DNA of 24,294 nucleotides from the NCBI GenBank assembly GCA_964486285.1, contig CAZALH010000013.1, positions 1 through 24,294 of the forward strand, given 5' to 3'. This document shows positions 1 through 8,482 of this stretch, in pieces. Each line of letters opens with the position of its first letter. Position 1 is the first letter of the stretch. Origin of the DNA: JAIDVZ01 sp964486285. GTDB taxonomy: Bacteria; Verrucomicrobiota; Verrucomicrobiia; Opitutales; JAIRKQ01. The notes beneath the pieces were generated by a model. That model searched no databases and was not told the origin of the DNA. It saw only the letters and a program-made list of their open reading frames with translations. Both the position numbers and the translations under genes were made by a program.

Positions 1-1143
1 TTGTATTTCCTGTTCGTCAAACCAAAGACCAGACATTTGGTCACGTACGTTTTCATCTGTTACATTGTCTACGCTTACTTTCATATTATTTAATGCCTCT
101 TTTATTACATTTGTTTTTATATTTTCTACAAAGTTGTCGCTAAGGACTTCCCCAAAACCAAAATAAACCAGCCAATCATAAACTTCAACTAATTGACCTG
201 GAATACTGTCATAGTTGTCAAAATCATTTACATCGTAACCGTAGGTTTTGGCTAATTTTTGCCTTAAAATTCGTAATTCTTTATCCACTACTTCTTGAAA
301 ATCTTGAAGAGATTGACCATTTAATTTTTTTTTCACGGGGGAACCTAAAAATATTGTACTCAATAACGAACCTCTTCCTCTAGATGAATTTATGTCTAGT
401 GCTCCTGACCATGTTTTTATAGATTTCATTAATGTTCGTTGATCATCGGAAATATCCTTATTTATCTTTTTATCGTCCCAAGCACAAAGACCAAAAACGA
501 TATGAGAGAGCGGGACAGAACCACTTGAACTGGAGGCCCCTTTTTCATCTATTTTATCGGCCGGATGTTCAAGTTTACGATCATAGTTGTCCAATCTAGT
601 ACCAAAATTTTCTTGGTATTTTACTTGCATTTCTCCTACAACTTCTGCCCCTCGAGTTAATATATCCTTAAATAGTTCAAATTTTTCAGGATCTGAAAAT
701 CGAGATTGAAATCCAGATATATTTTCTACATTAATCGCTTCTCCATTTCCATTTGAAAGTTCCCACTCAATAAAATAACGTGAATCTACGTGTATATGTT
801 GAGGACAAGATTCTTTTATTTCTAGACCATTAACTTTTGCTAATTGTACTATACTTTCTGCTGTTTGATTGATAAATTCTGAATGTGTTTCAAACCCACC
901 TACTTGGCACTCAGTAGCTTCAGTTGAAGCTGAACGTGTCCATAGTTCTTTAAAATTTAGTTTAAATACTGCAGACAACCAACTTTTTATTGTGTTTGCA
1001 TCACTCGATAAAACACGTTGCTTAAACATGCCATCAGTTCGTGGATTAAACCGTAATATTCCTCGGTTTGTACACAGATCAAAAAGTTCTTGAGTTGTTA
1101 CAGTAGCTTCCTGTCCATTTAGCTGTAAACTTACTGAAGCCAT
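1..1143 (-). CDS. Hypothetical protein, 3' end outside window (possible T3SS effector)
   Basis: An open frame of 381 codons starts with ATG at 1143 (MASVSLQLNG...) and reaches the left edge without a stop, so the C-terminus is missing. I recognise no family. The product is hydrophilic, with no signal peptide and no membrane segment. It is rich in Asp, Glu, Lys and Ser and has a short Ser-rich patch (GASSSSGSVP) near residues 201-210. The ATG lies only about six bases after the predicted transcription start of a TTGACA/CATTAT promoter, so the mRNA may be almost leaderless; no Shine-Dalgarno is seen. A soluble, orphan, singly transcribed gene in a genome with a T3SS fits an effector, but nothing in the sequence proves secretion. 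A second ORF on the plus strand (869-1093) is only a shadow of this frame. Confidence 0.75.
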   Translation of the reverse strand, partial: MASVSLQLNGQEATVTTQELFDLCTNRGILRFNPRTDGMFKQRVLSSDANTIKSWLSAVFKLNFKELWTRSASTEATECQVGGFETHSEFINQTAESIVQLAKVNGLEIKESCPQHIHVDSRYFIEWELSNGNGEAINVENISGFQSRFSDPEKFELFKDILTRGAEVVGEMQVKYQENFGTRLDNYDRKLEHPADKIDEKGASSSSGSVPLSHIVFGLCAWDDKKINKDISDDQRTLMKSIKTWSGALDINSSRGRGSLLSTIFLGSPVKKKLNGQSLQDFQEVVDKELRILRQKLAKTYGYDVNDFDNYDSIPGQLVEVYDWLVYFGFGEVLSDNFVENIKTNVIKEALNNMKVSVDNVTDENVRDQMSGLWFDEQEIQ

Positions 1144-1155
1144 AACTGAAAACTA

Positions 1156-1184
1156 ATAATGTTATATTTACTTAGAGTTGTCAA
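1156..1184 (-). promoter_or_regulatory. Predicted sigma70-type promoter of the left-edge gene
   Basis: On the minus strand TTGACA (1184-1179) is followed after 17 bases by CATTAT (1161-1156). The -35 is perfect and the -10 matches four of six consensus positions. Transcription would begin near 1149, only a few bases before the ATG at 1143. Confidence 0.5.
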
Positions 1185-1418
1185 GTAGAAAATAGTGAAA
1201 TTTCAAAAAAATATGTTTAATGGTAAATAGCTTATAAGCTTTGTATTATTGGTTTTTTGTAGGCATATTTGATTTTTTTTAATGACTTTAAGATACGATT
1301 TTAATTAATTAAAAAATTAGCATTAATAAGTTGTAAATTGATGATAAATGAATTAGTTTTTAATACTTGTTCAAGAATTTCTTTAATTAAAAAAATTAGA
1401 GAACATCATTATTTTTAT

Positions 1419-1446
1419 TTGAACTAAACTGTTAAAAATTTATACA
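1419..1446 (+). promoter_or_regulatory. Candidate promoter of rarA
   Basis: TTGAAC (1419-1424), a 16-base spacer and TATACA (1441-1446) lie about 30 bases before the TTG start. Each box matches four of six consensus positions, which in such AT-rich DNA is only suggestive. A purine-rich ribosome-binding site (AAAGGG, about 1464-1468) follows. Confidence 0.35.
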
Positions 1447-1475
1447 AAACTTTAAAATGTTTAAAGGGCATATCG

Positions 1476-2807
1476 TTGAAACAAGGTTCAATATTTGATT
1501 ATGCAAGAGACTCTCAACCACTTGCTGCCAGATTGCGTCCACAATCCTTGGAGGAATTTGTGGGGCAAGAACATTTACTCGGTGAAGGTAAGATATTACG
1601 TCGGATTATTGAAAGTGATAAGATTCCGTCAATGATACTTTGGGGACCTCCAGGAGTAGGTAAAACAACTCTTGCACGAATTATAGCATCTCAAACACGA
1701 TCTAGTTTTGTCAATTTTTCAGCAGTTACGAGTGAAATTAAAAAAATTCGTGCTGTTATGCAAGAGGCGGAACAAAATCATCATTTCGGAGAAAAAACAA
1801 TAGTTTTTATAGATGAAATTCATCGTTTTAATAAAGCTCAGCAGGATGCATTTCTCCCATTTGTAGAAAGTGGAAGTATTATTTTAATTGGTGCAACAAC
1901 AGAAAATCCATCTTTTGAAGTTAATAATGCTTTACTTTCACGTACTAAGGTCTTTGTTTTGCAACAACTAACAGTTGAAAATATTTTTACACTGCTTGTT
2001 CGTGCTTTACACGATACAAAAGGGCTAGGGGACCAAAAAATTGATATTTCTGAAAATTTTTTAAAAATAATTGCTGAATTTGCTAATGGTGATGCTCGTA
2101 CTGCGCTTTCTATATTGGAGATGCTTGTACTAAATGCTAAGGTTGAAGAAAATGGAACTATTCTTGTTTCACGAGAACTTTTAGAACAATGTATTTCTAA
2201 AAAGTCTCTGCTCTATGATAGGGCTGGAGAGGAGCATTATAATATAATTTCTGCTTTGCATAAGTCTATGCGTAATTCTGATCCTGATGCAGCTGTTTAT
2301 TGGTTGGCACGTATGTTAGAAGGTGGAGAGGATCCGCTATATATAGCGCGCAGAATTGTTCGTTTCGCAAGTGAAGATGTTGGGCTTGCTGATCCTCATG
2401 CCCTAGAAATTGCGATTGCAGTTTATCAGGCTTGTCATTTTATTGGTATGCCAGAATGCAATGTTCACTTAACAGAAGCGGTTATTTATATGTCTATAGC
2501 TCCCAAATCTAATGCGATGGAAGTTGCTTATTTGAATGCAAGGAAGGATGCATTACAGCACTTAGCAGAGCCTGTTCCGTTGGTTATTAGAAATGCTCCA
2601 ACTAAGTTGATGAAGGAATTAAATTATGGGAAGGGATATCAATATGCTCATGATACAAAAGAAAAGATAACAAATATGCAGTGTTTACCAGATTCTTTGG
2701 TAGGTAAGGAATATTATATACCTACTGAACAGGGACTAGAAATTAAATATAAAGCACGTTTAGAACAAATTAAATCATGGAGAGCAGAGAAATGTAAAAA
2801 AAAATGA
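1476..2807 (+). CDS. rarA: Replication-associated recombination protein RarA (MgsA)
   Basis: AAA+ ATPase of the RarA/MgsA/WRNIP1 family, related to clamp loaders and acting at stalled replication forks. At 443 residues it has normal family length. The Walker A motif GPPGVGKT is at residues 57-64, Walker B FIDEIHRF at about 111-118, and a sensor-1 region GATTENPSF near 139-147. The C-terminal half carries the usual MgsA tetramerisation region (DPDAAVYWLARMLEGGEDP, ASEDVGLADP, SNAMEVAY, PTKLMKELNYGKGYQYAHD). The start is TTG: it sits about 7 bases after AAAGGG and gives the expected N-terminus (LFDY-like, then PLAARLRPQSLEEFVGQEHLL). The upstream ATG at 1457 is out of frame. The stop codon TGA forms the start of a terminator hairpin shared with the gene converging from the right. 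Confidence 0.96.
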   Translation: MKQGSIFDYARDSQPLAARLRPQSLEEFVGQEHLLGEGKILRRIIESDKIPSMILWGPPGVGKTTLARIIASQTRSSFVNFSAVTSEIKKIRAVMQEAEQNHHFGEKTIVFIDEIHRFNKAQQDAFLPFVESGSIILIGATTENPSFEVNNALLSRTKVFVLQQLTVENIFTLLVRALHDTKGLGDQKIDISENFLKIIAEFANGDARTALSILEMLVLNAKVEENGTILVSRELLEQCISKKSLLYDRAGEEHYNIISALHKSMRNSDPDAAVYWLARMLEGGEDPLYIARRIVRFASEDVGLADPHALEIAIAVYQACHFIGMPECNVHLTEAVIYMSIAPKSNAMEVAYLNARKDALQHLAEPVPLVIRNAPTKLMKELNYGKGYQYAHDTKEKITNMQCLPDSLVGKEYYIPTEQGLEIKYKARLEQIKSWRAEKCKKK

Positions 2808-2839
2808 AAGGATTTTTATGGTTTTTAATTTTCCTTTCA
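2805..2839. terminator. Bidirectional hairpin terminator between rarA and the pseudogene
   Basis: TGAAAGGA (2805-2812) and TCCTTTCA (2832-2839) form a perfect 8-bp stem with a 19-base loop. In the minus direction the stem is followed by nine T residues (the A run at 2796-2804), a typical intrinsic terminator for the leftward pseudogene. In the plus direction it is followed by AAATTTTT, a weaker terminator for rarA. Confidence 0.55.
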
Positions 2840-2921
2840 AAATTTTTACATCATTTAAACTAATTAATCTTAAGCTGTTTCTTGTTTATTCACATTAATC
2901 AGTTTTTTCCCACTTAAGAAA

Positions 2922-3762
2922 TCAGATACGTCTTGTTGCTCTAAAATCCAGTTTAAATTTTTCTCCAAATTTTTTGTTTTCTTCGTTTTTAGGCGCTTGT
3001 TGAGCTTTCTTGAGCATTAAATTAGCACACTGTAGTACATTATTTTTAATTTGTTCTTCAGCTCCTTGTGCTTTACTCATTATAGTGAGATATTGCAAAT
3101 GCTCAATGGTTTGTTGCTTCCTCCACGAAGGAACACCTTCTTGAATTTCTTTTAAAGTTTTGGCATCCCCTTTTTGTATTTTTTCTAATACAGGCTGATC
3201 GTCATCGTCAGTTAAGATTTCTTTTAAAAAAGTATGTGTTTCATCGAGCATATCTTTGTATAAAAAAGCAAATTCAGATCTCGACTCTTGGTCTTCTCCA
3301 ATCAAACGTAAAGTATCTTCTGGAGTAAGCTTGTCTATTAAGCTTTGAGCTATAGCTAGTCCCTTTGGCAAACGTAAAAAATCCTGAAAAACGATCACTC
3401 TCGAAAGCATATGCAGTATAGCTGTTTTTATCTTTATCATTCCATTTAATAAAACTTGCTAAATTAGCATAATCTTGTTTGATTGCATCGCGAAGTGTTT
3501 GTACATCAAATATGGTTTCATCTTTAAATGCTTCTACCACTGAACGCGAGTCAAGTTGTTTAGCTTCTTCTAAGGTATATTCTAACAGTGAGTAATGTAG
3601 TTTTATAGCACTTGGCTGATTAGCAGTATCTGCTTTAATAGAATGTTGACCAATTTCTGCAATTGACTGTTCTTATAATGTTGAAATTTCATTAGGTCCT
3701 GTTGTTTGAGTTTGTGTACAATTAGTTTTAAGTAATGTAAAATTTGATTTTAAAGTTTCCAT
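2922..3762 (-). pseudogene. Broken gene for a hydrophilic protein of unknown function
   Basis: A continuous reading frame can be followed from ATG at 3762 (METLKSNFTLL...) to TGA at 2922, about 280 codons, if two lesions are ignored. The first is an in-frame TAA at 3675-3673, about 29 codons after the start. The second is a frame change at a run of six T (A run at 3376-3381 on the plus strand). Removing one T joins ...ESDRFSGF to LRLPKGLAIAQSL... without a break. The two pieces otherwise look like separate ORFs of 88 and 172 residues (3540-3274 and 3440-2922). The product is soluble, Lys/Glu/Gln-rich, without signal peptide or membrane segments; I recognise no family. Its character resembles the left-edge gene, and a decayed T3SS effector is a reasonable guess, not a demonstrated one. 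A sequencing error could explain the homopolymer change but hardly the TAA as well. Confidence 0.7.
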
Positions 3763-3886
3763 ATTAAGTTAAGTAGTTTATGATTTTTTTTGGCAAGTTT
3801 TCAATTAAAAAAAATTAAAAAATGTTTTAATATTTGAAATTTAGAATTTTGTTGCCTAACTTTTGCTTTGTTTGTGAAAAAATTTT

Positions 3887-5248
3887 TTAAGTGCGCATTA
3901 TCTTTAAATTTTTCCAGTAACCAGATTTATATCGAAGTGCAAATGATAATATACGTTCACATGAATCGATAAGAAATAATATCCAAAGGAATTTGGAAAA
4001 TAAACTAAACTGAGTAATTCCAATGTAGCCAGGTATTACTACTGTAAATAAAAAGATACAAAGGTTAGATATCATAATAAATTTTGTATCTCCAGCAGAA
4101 ATTAACATTGCTTGTAAAGATACTACAATACCGTCAAGAAATAAACATATACAAACCAAATATGCCATCTTAATTGCTGTGTTCTGTGCAGTAGTACTGG
4201 TTAATGGAAATATGTTGTGAATAGTACTATCAGCAAAAATAATAGTTAAAACAGAGGTTATTAATATAAAGATTGTAATAATTTTTATGGATGACAGTAG
4301 TACATTTTTAATAATGTCTGTTCTGCAAGCCCCTATAAAGTTAGCACACAACGTACCAACTCCCTTTGAGATTCCGTCTGTGAAAAATGTTAATAAACTA
4401 TAGAATGAGTGTGTTAATCCGAATGCTGTAAATTCATCAACAGGTGAGTATTTTGATAATATTTTTATGAGAAATGCAAATGAAAAGCAGTTAATTGCCG
4501 ATGAAATTGCAAATGGAACACCAATAGCTAAACAAGATTTTAATTGTGTTAGATTTAATCTAAATTTTCTAGTATGATATTTTTTATGGTTCCCTTCTGA
4601 AAAGAATACAAGAAAGCTTATTACAAAAACTGTAAATTGTGCAATAAAGGTTGCATATGCTGCTCCAACACATCCTAGCTGAGGGAATCCACAATATCCA
4701 AAGACAAGTAAAATATCGAAAATGGCATTTAATATACTATCTACAATTGATAATAATGTTATAAATTTTGTTTTCCCTCGACCTACAAAAAATGATCCTA
4801 ATGCTCCAAATGTAGCATAAGAGATAGGGGAATATAATAATGTTATTCTTAGATACCCTAATGAATCAGAAGTTGGGTTAGCTAGCATATACTTTGTGGT
4901 ATATAAACAAACCGGAATAAATATTATGTATGTCGATAAAGAAAACCATATCATTTGCCAAACAATTGGTCCAATTTTGTAAAATTTACGTGCTCCGTTG
5001 TGTTGACCAACAAAAACCTCAGTAACACCTATCAAAGAAAAAAAAGTAAACCAAAAGCCTAAAGACCAAGGAAAACATTCTACACTTATATTAAATGCTT
5101 CTTGAGAATAATATGATAGAATAATACGGTCTATTAATAGTAATACACAATTTGACGCTGATGCAATGATCATTGGCCAGGATAAAGTCCACAACTCGCC
5201 AATGGTACCAGCACTATATTTTGTTAACTGATTATAATTATTAGTCAT
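3887..5248 (-). CDS. MATE family multidrug/sodium efflux transporter
   Basis: About 453 residues with twelve strongly hydrophobic segments, the size and layout of a NorM/MATE antiporter, which exports drugs or metabolites in exchange for Na+ or H+ across the inner membrane. The N-terminal repeat begins GTIGELWTLSWPMIIASASN, like the usual MATE opening, and a second repeat begins near CLAIGVPFAISSAIN. I chose ATG at 5248; a TTG one codon upstream (5251) would also be in frame. There is no clear Shine-Dalgarno, and the ATG lies inside the 3' arm of a perfect inverted repeat, so translation may depend on RNA folding. It is the last gene of a possible seven-gene leftward unit, 73 bases after the AsmA-like gene. 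The substrate cannot be told from sequence. Confidence 0.88.
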   Translation of the reverse strand: MTNNYNQLTKYSAGTIGELWTLSWPMIIASASNCVLLLIDRIILSYYSQEAFNISVECFPWSLGFWFTFFSLIGVTEVFVGQHNGARKFYKIGPIVWQMIWFSLSTYIIFIPVCLYTTKYMLANPTSDSLGYLRITLLYSPISYATFGALGSFFVGRGKTKFITLLSIVDSILNAIFDILLVFGYCGFPQLGCVGAAYATFIAQFTVFVISFLVFFSEGNHKKYHTRKFRLNLTQLKSCLAIGVPFAISSAINCFSFAFLIKILSKYSPVDEFTAFGLTHSFYSLLTFFTDGISKGVGTLCANFIGACRTDIIKNVLLSSIKIITIFILITSVLTIIFADSTIHNIFPLTSTTAQNTAIKMAYLVCICLFLDGIVVSLQAMLISAGDTKFIMISNLCIFLFTVVIPGYIGITQFSLFSKFLWILFLIDSCERILSFALRYKSGYWKNLKIMRT

Positions 5249-5279
5249 CAAGCCACAGCAATATTATCATGGCTTGATG
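5246..5279 (-). repeat. Perfect 10-bp inverted repeat over the MATE start codon
   Basis: CATCAAGCCA (5246-5255) and TGGCTTGATG (5270-5279) are exact reverse complements separated by 14 bases. In the minus-strand mRNA the ATG of the MATE gene (5248-5246) is paired in the stem. No T run follows immediately, so it is a poor intrinsic terminator for the upstream gene. Confidence 0.6.
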
Positions 5280-5321
5280 CGTTGAATCAATATTTTTTTA
5301 TGGGTAATTGTCCCTGAAATT

Positions 5322-6164
5322 TCATTTCGAGAAGATATCTTTTATATTAGAGTGAATACCTTTTATAGTATTTTTAGTTCCTTTGATGGCTTCTTTAGAA
5401 GTATTTTTTATTTTTATAATTCCTTGTGTGGCTTGATTGATCCCTGGTAATTCTCCGATAGATTGAAATGTTGCCTGTATAAATGCTGTTAACCCGTACA
5501 TTCCCAAATCAGTTACTAGCGGTTTGATAATTGATGAAATATCAGAAACATTAGAAAATTCGCGCTTATATTTTACATTAAATTCTTTGACGGAATTATC
5601 ACTTTCATCGATTATCTTTATAGAATTTATTGCAAATGTAAATTTTCCTATGACTAAATTCTTAGCGCTTTTTGATGTTTCTTTGTCACTTGCTTTATTG
5701 GTGTTTTTACTGTTCCCCGTGGTATCGGATTTTCCGATAGAAGAAATGTTATCTACAAAAACAGAGTAATTGTAAACCCCTTCTTTGTTTTTTACAATAG
5801 TGACATTATCGATATCAATCAAAATGTTTTCTAATAAAATTGTGTTAGAAAATATGGACGTTAATTTTACATCTACGCCTAGGTCATTAAAAGATATAAA
5901 TGAAGTTTCAGAAAATTTATCGCTTGGATTTTTTATAGTGACGTTCTGAAAATCAACGTTTCCTTTAAATAAAGATCCCTTCGATGATTGTATAGTAGTG
6001 TTAAACCCAGTTAATGAGCGAGATTGCCAATTTATTACCCATGGTAACCATAAGTTGCCACATGCTAATATAACGACCAGAAGCAATACTAATATTAATG
6101 TGCACTTTAATAAAAATTTCAGTGCCCATCTTATAGGGGAAAGTAAAAAACTTATAATTTTCAT
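5322..6164 (-). CDS. AsmA-like protein, inner-membrane anchored
   Basis: 280 residues. One N-terminal membrane segment at about residues 18-37 follows a short basic cytoplasmic stretch; the rest would be periplasmic. After the anchor comes GFNTTIQSSKGSLFKGNVDFQNVTIKNPSDKF, the pattern of AsmA/DUF748-type proteins, in which beta strands describe a groove thought to carry lipids between envelope membranes. It is much shorter than full-size AsmA, so it may hold only the N-terminal portion of that fold. A low-complexity Ser/Thr/Lys/Asn stretch spans about residues 144-168. The start is supported by AAAGGG about 9 bases upstream. It is 48 bases downstream of the secreted-protein gene and probably co-transcribed. 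The family call rests on anchor plus motif and is moderately sure. Confidence 0.65.
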   Translation of the reverse strand: MKIISFLLSPIRWALKFLLKCTLILVLLLVVILACGNLWLPWVINWQSRSLTGFNTTIQSSKGSLFKGNVDFQNVTIKNPSDKFSETSFISFNDLGVDVKLTSIFSNTILLENILIDIDNVTIVKNKEGVYNYSVFVDNISSIGKSDTTGNSKNTNKASDKETSKSAKNLVIGKFTFAINSIKIIDESDNSVKEFNVKYKREFSNVSDISSIIKPLVTDLGMYGLTAFIQATFQSIGELPGINQATQGIIKIKNTSKEAIKGTKNTIKGIHSNIKDIFSK

Positions 6165-6212
6165 GTTTAATGCCCTTTTTTGTTTAGTTACTGGTTCAAA
6201 TAATTTTTATTA

Positions 6213-7700
6213 CTATTCTGATATATTATCATTTTTTTCGTTATTTGATTGTTCATCGACGTATAATAGTGTTTTCACTATATTTTTTAGCGATGTATTG
6301 TCTAAAAATAAAGAGCCTGTATATTTCTTATCCTTTAATTTTATTTCATATATGACCGGCTTAATTTCCATTGTAGAAAAATCATAAGGCAAGAGTTTCT
6401 TATCAATGGTATTTAGTACAGCCTTAGGATCGAAATATACTGTTAATGCACAATCTTCCTTTAGTGTGACTTTGGATTTGTTTTTTAAAACATTATCAAT
6501 AGTTTCATGTAAAATATCTATATCATTACTAATAAGCAAATTGTTTTTACAAATGCATGTATATACATTAGTGTTATCGTTATTACAAAGGTAAATACTT
6601 TGTTTTTGATATTTAATTTCATTGTTAGTGTCGAATTTCCAATTTGCGTTCAACTTAGGTAACATGTCGTGACATATTTCTTTTGCATGAGAAACATTAA
6701 ATGTTCCATGTGCAATAATTACAAATTTATCGATGTTAGAATCGGCGTTGTTAAAGATATATATTGCTTGTTGTCCGTTAAATTTATCTATTAAATTATC
6801 TAAATAACTAGATATTATTTGGATTTTTTCATCCATAGATTTAATATCTGAACTCTTGAGTAATTGGTGTTGTAATGCCTCTATAGCCATTTTGTATTGA
6901 TTTACATCTATACACGAAAAGATAGATAGTATTGGGGAATTTTTAAATGTACATTGCGGAATTTTTGTAGTGCCACCAGATTTGATAGAGAATATTTCTC
7001 CAGTATCTGTACCTAATCTAGCGTGAGCACTAAAATTTAGTAATGTACTTTGTTTGTTGAATGTAGCTGAAATTATGATCTGTTTTAAATCATCAATTCT
7101 ATTTCTAATTGCATCGAGTAATGGGCGAATTGCAGCTAAAGACTGTTCATCTTTTATTCCTATTAACTGATTCACAGTATCTATATTTAATTCTTCAGAT
7201 AGACGTTCAGGTATTGGACAAATTTCGATGTCAGTTTTCAATTTTTTTTCTGTGGTGTTTATCATCCACTTGACATTATCCAACTTTTCCAAGTTACTTT
7301 GCTTAGTTGAAATAAATGACCAATTGTCTATGTCTTTTATGTGTAGCCCACTTTTAATTAGTGAATCTTTTAAAGCGCTATTACTTTGAAATCTTGCAAC
7401 TATTACACTTTCTGGGAACTGATTTTTTTCTTTAAAAACGAATATTGCAACATTTTCTTTTTCTGAAAGTCCTTCATAATTTGGGTGGCCAATTGAAGAA
7501 GCTAAAATAGTAAGCTCAGCATCAAAGTACTGATCGTTTACTACTTGCTTCACGAAATTCATTATCTTTGGAATCGATGTCTTAGGCGCATTAGCACGTA
7601 CGTATAAACGGAGGTTGTCTTTGGTGTATTTTGCAACAGAAAAACATGTAAAATTTACAATACAGAATATACAAAGTAATAATTTTTTTAGGAAATTCAT
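6213..7700 (-). CDS. Secreted or periplasmic protein of unknown function
   Basis: About 495 residues beginning with a clear Sec signal peptide: basic MNFLKK, a hydrophobic core rich in Leu, Cys, Ile and Phe, and a likely cut near FSVA-K. I placed the start at ATG 7700; a GTG three codons upstream (7709) is in frame and gives MKN before it. The mature part is soluble, alternating beta/alpha in character, with scattered Cys residues and no recognisable catalytic motif. I do not recognise the family. It lies 20-29 bases after the RluA-type gene and 48 bases before the AsmA-like gene, so an envelope role together with the latter is possible. The C-terminus is Asn/Glu/Asp-rich. Confidence 0.85.
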   Translation of the reverse strand: MNFLKKLLLCIFCIVNFTCFSVAKYTKDNLRLYVRANAPKTSIPKIMNFVKQVVNDQYFDAELTILASSIGHPNYEGLSEKENVAIFVFKEKNQFPESVIVARFQSNSALKDSLIKSGLHIKDIDNWSFISTKQSNLEKLDNVKWMINTTEKKLKTDIEICPIPERLSEELNIDTVNQLIGIKDEQSLAAIRPLLDAIRNRIDDLKQIIISATFNKQSTLLNFSAHARLGTDTGEIFSIKSGGTTKIPQCTFKNSPILSIFSCIDVNQYKMAIEALQHQLLKSSDIKSMDEKIQIISSYLDNLIDKFNGQQAIYIFNNADSNIDKFVIIAHGTFNVSHAKEICHDMLPKLNANWKFDTNNEIKYQKQSIYLCNNDNTNVYTCICKNNLLISNDIDILHETIDNVLKNKSKVTLKEDCALTVYFDPKAVLNTIDKKLLPYDFSTMEIKPVIYEIKLKDKKYTGSLFLDNTSLKNIVKTLLYVDEQSNNEKNDNISE

Positions 7701-7729
7701 ATTTTTCACTTTAAAGCTTCGATATTAAT

Positions 7730-8482
7730 TTATGATATTAATGTGCTTATGCAAGCCTTTTCAAAGTCATATGATGAGGTAACGTAAAACTTTTTTGATG
7801 TATTTTTATAAAGGTAAGTAAATTCAATGGAGTGAGAATTAAGCAATAATTGGTTGTTTTTTGTTAAATTGTGAAATTTTTTATTAAAACTAAAATCTCC
7901 GTATATTTTATCACCGATAATAGGTATATGATTTTGTGCACAATGTATGCGCAGTTGATGAGTTCGACCCGTAATTGGTTGGAGTTCAATAAGTGATAAT
8001 GTTACGGATTTCCATAGAAATTTTTGTATTAATTTATATTTTGTGATTGCAATATTGTTACCATGAAGGTCTGCTCGGACAAAATTATTTTTTTTTACTT
8101 TTGAAACTTTTGACTTCCATGTACCTTCTGCATTAGGTAAATATCCTTTTACGAGTGCAAAATATTTTTTTGTTACAGCTTTTGTTTTAAATAAGTCCTT
8201 TACAATATTTTTTACATCAGGATTAGAGCAGAGTAAAACCAATCCTGACACTGGAGAATCTAATCTGTTTAAAAGATATATCATCGAAGCATCATCTGTC
8301 GAATAAGCTTCATGTTCCATAAAATAATTACATGTGAGCAAACAATTTCTATTATTGTTATTATTATTTGGATGAGATAATATCCCTGCAGCCTTAGTAA
8401 CAGCGATAATCCCATCTTCAGAGATATGTTCTATAGTTACACCACTATTTAAATATCGTCGCCACTGAAGAGACTCATTCAT
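7730..8482 (-). CDS. RluA-family RNA pseudouridine synthase
   Basis: 250 residues, matching the catalytic domain of RluA/RluC/RluD-type enzymes, which isomerise specific uridines in rRNA or tRNA. The catalytic Asp is D75 in LLNRLDSPVSGLVLL, a variant of the usual HRLDxxTSG with Asn for His and Val for Thr. Further family motifs are KKYFALVKG, LIELQPITGRTHQLRIH and IPIIGDKIYGD. There is no N-terminal S4 domain. A run of six Asn (residues 39-44) follows VTKAAGILSHP and sits in the position of a surface loop after a core strand. Its ATG overlaps the end of the YhaM-like gene by 8 bases, suggesting translational coupling. The exact target uridine cannot be assigned. Confidence 0.93.
   Translation of the reverse strand: MNESLQWRRYLNSGVTIEHISEDGIIAVTKAAGILSHPNNNNNNRNCLLTCNYFMEHEAYSTDDASMIYLLNRLDSPVSGLVLLCSNPDVKNIVKDLFKTKAVTKKYFALVKGYLPNAEGTWKSKVSKVKKNNFVRADLHGNNIAITKYKLIQKFLWKSVTLSLIELQPITGRTHQLRIHCAQNHIPIIGDKIYGDFSFNKKFHNLTKNNQLLLNSHSIEFTYLYKNTSKKFYVTSSYDFEKACISTLIS

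Larger units (their letters stand above)
1144..1475. other. Intergenic region between divergent genes
   Basis: 332 very AT-rich bases separate the left-edge gene (leftward) from rarA (rightward). Apart from a promoter candidate at each end I see no ORF with coding character, no RNA gene and no convincing repeat. Homopolymer A and T runs dominate. Confidence 0.6.

Noticed and set aside
869..1093. 74-codon plus-strand ORF
   Set aside because: It lies wholly inside the long open minus-strand frame that runs off the left edge and has no recognisable product.
3274..3540. Two independent small genes (88 and 172 codons) at 3540-3274 and 3440-2922
   Set aside because: Their frames join smoothly when one T is removed from the T6 run, and the first extends upstream in frame to a better ATG across a single stop, so one broken gene explains both better.
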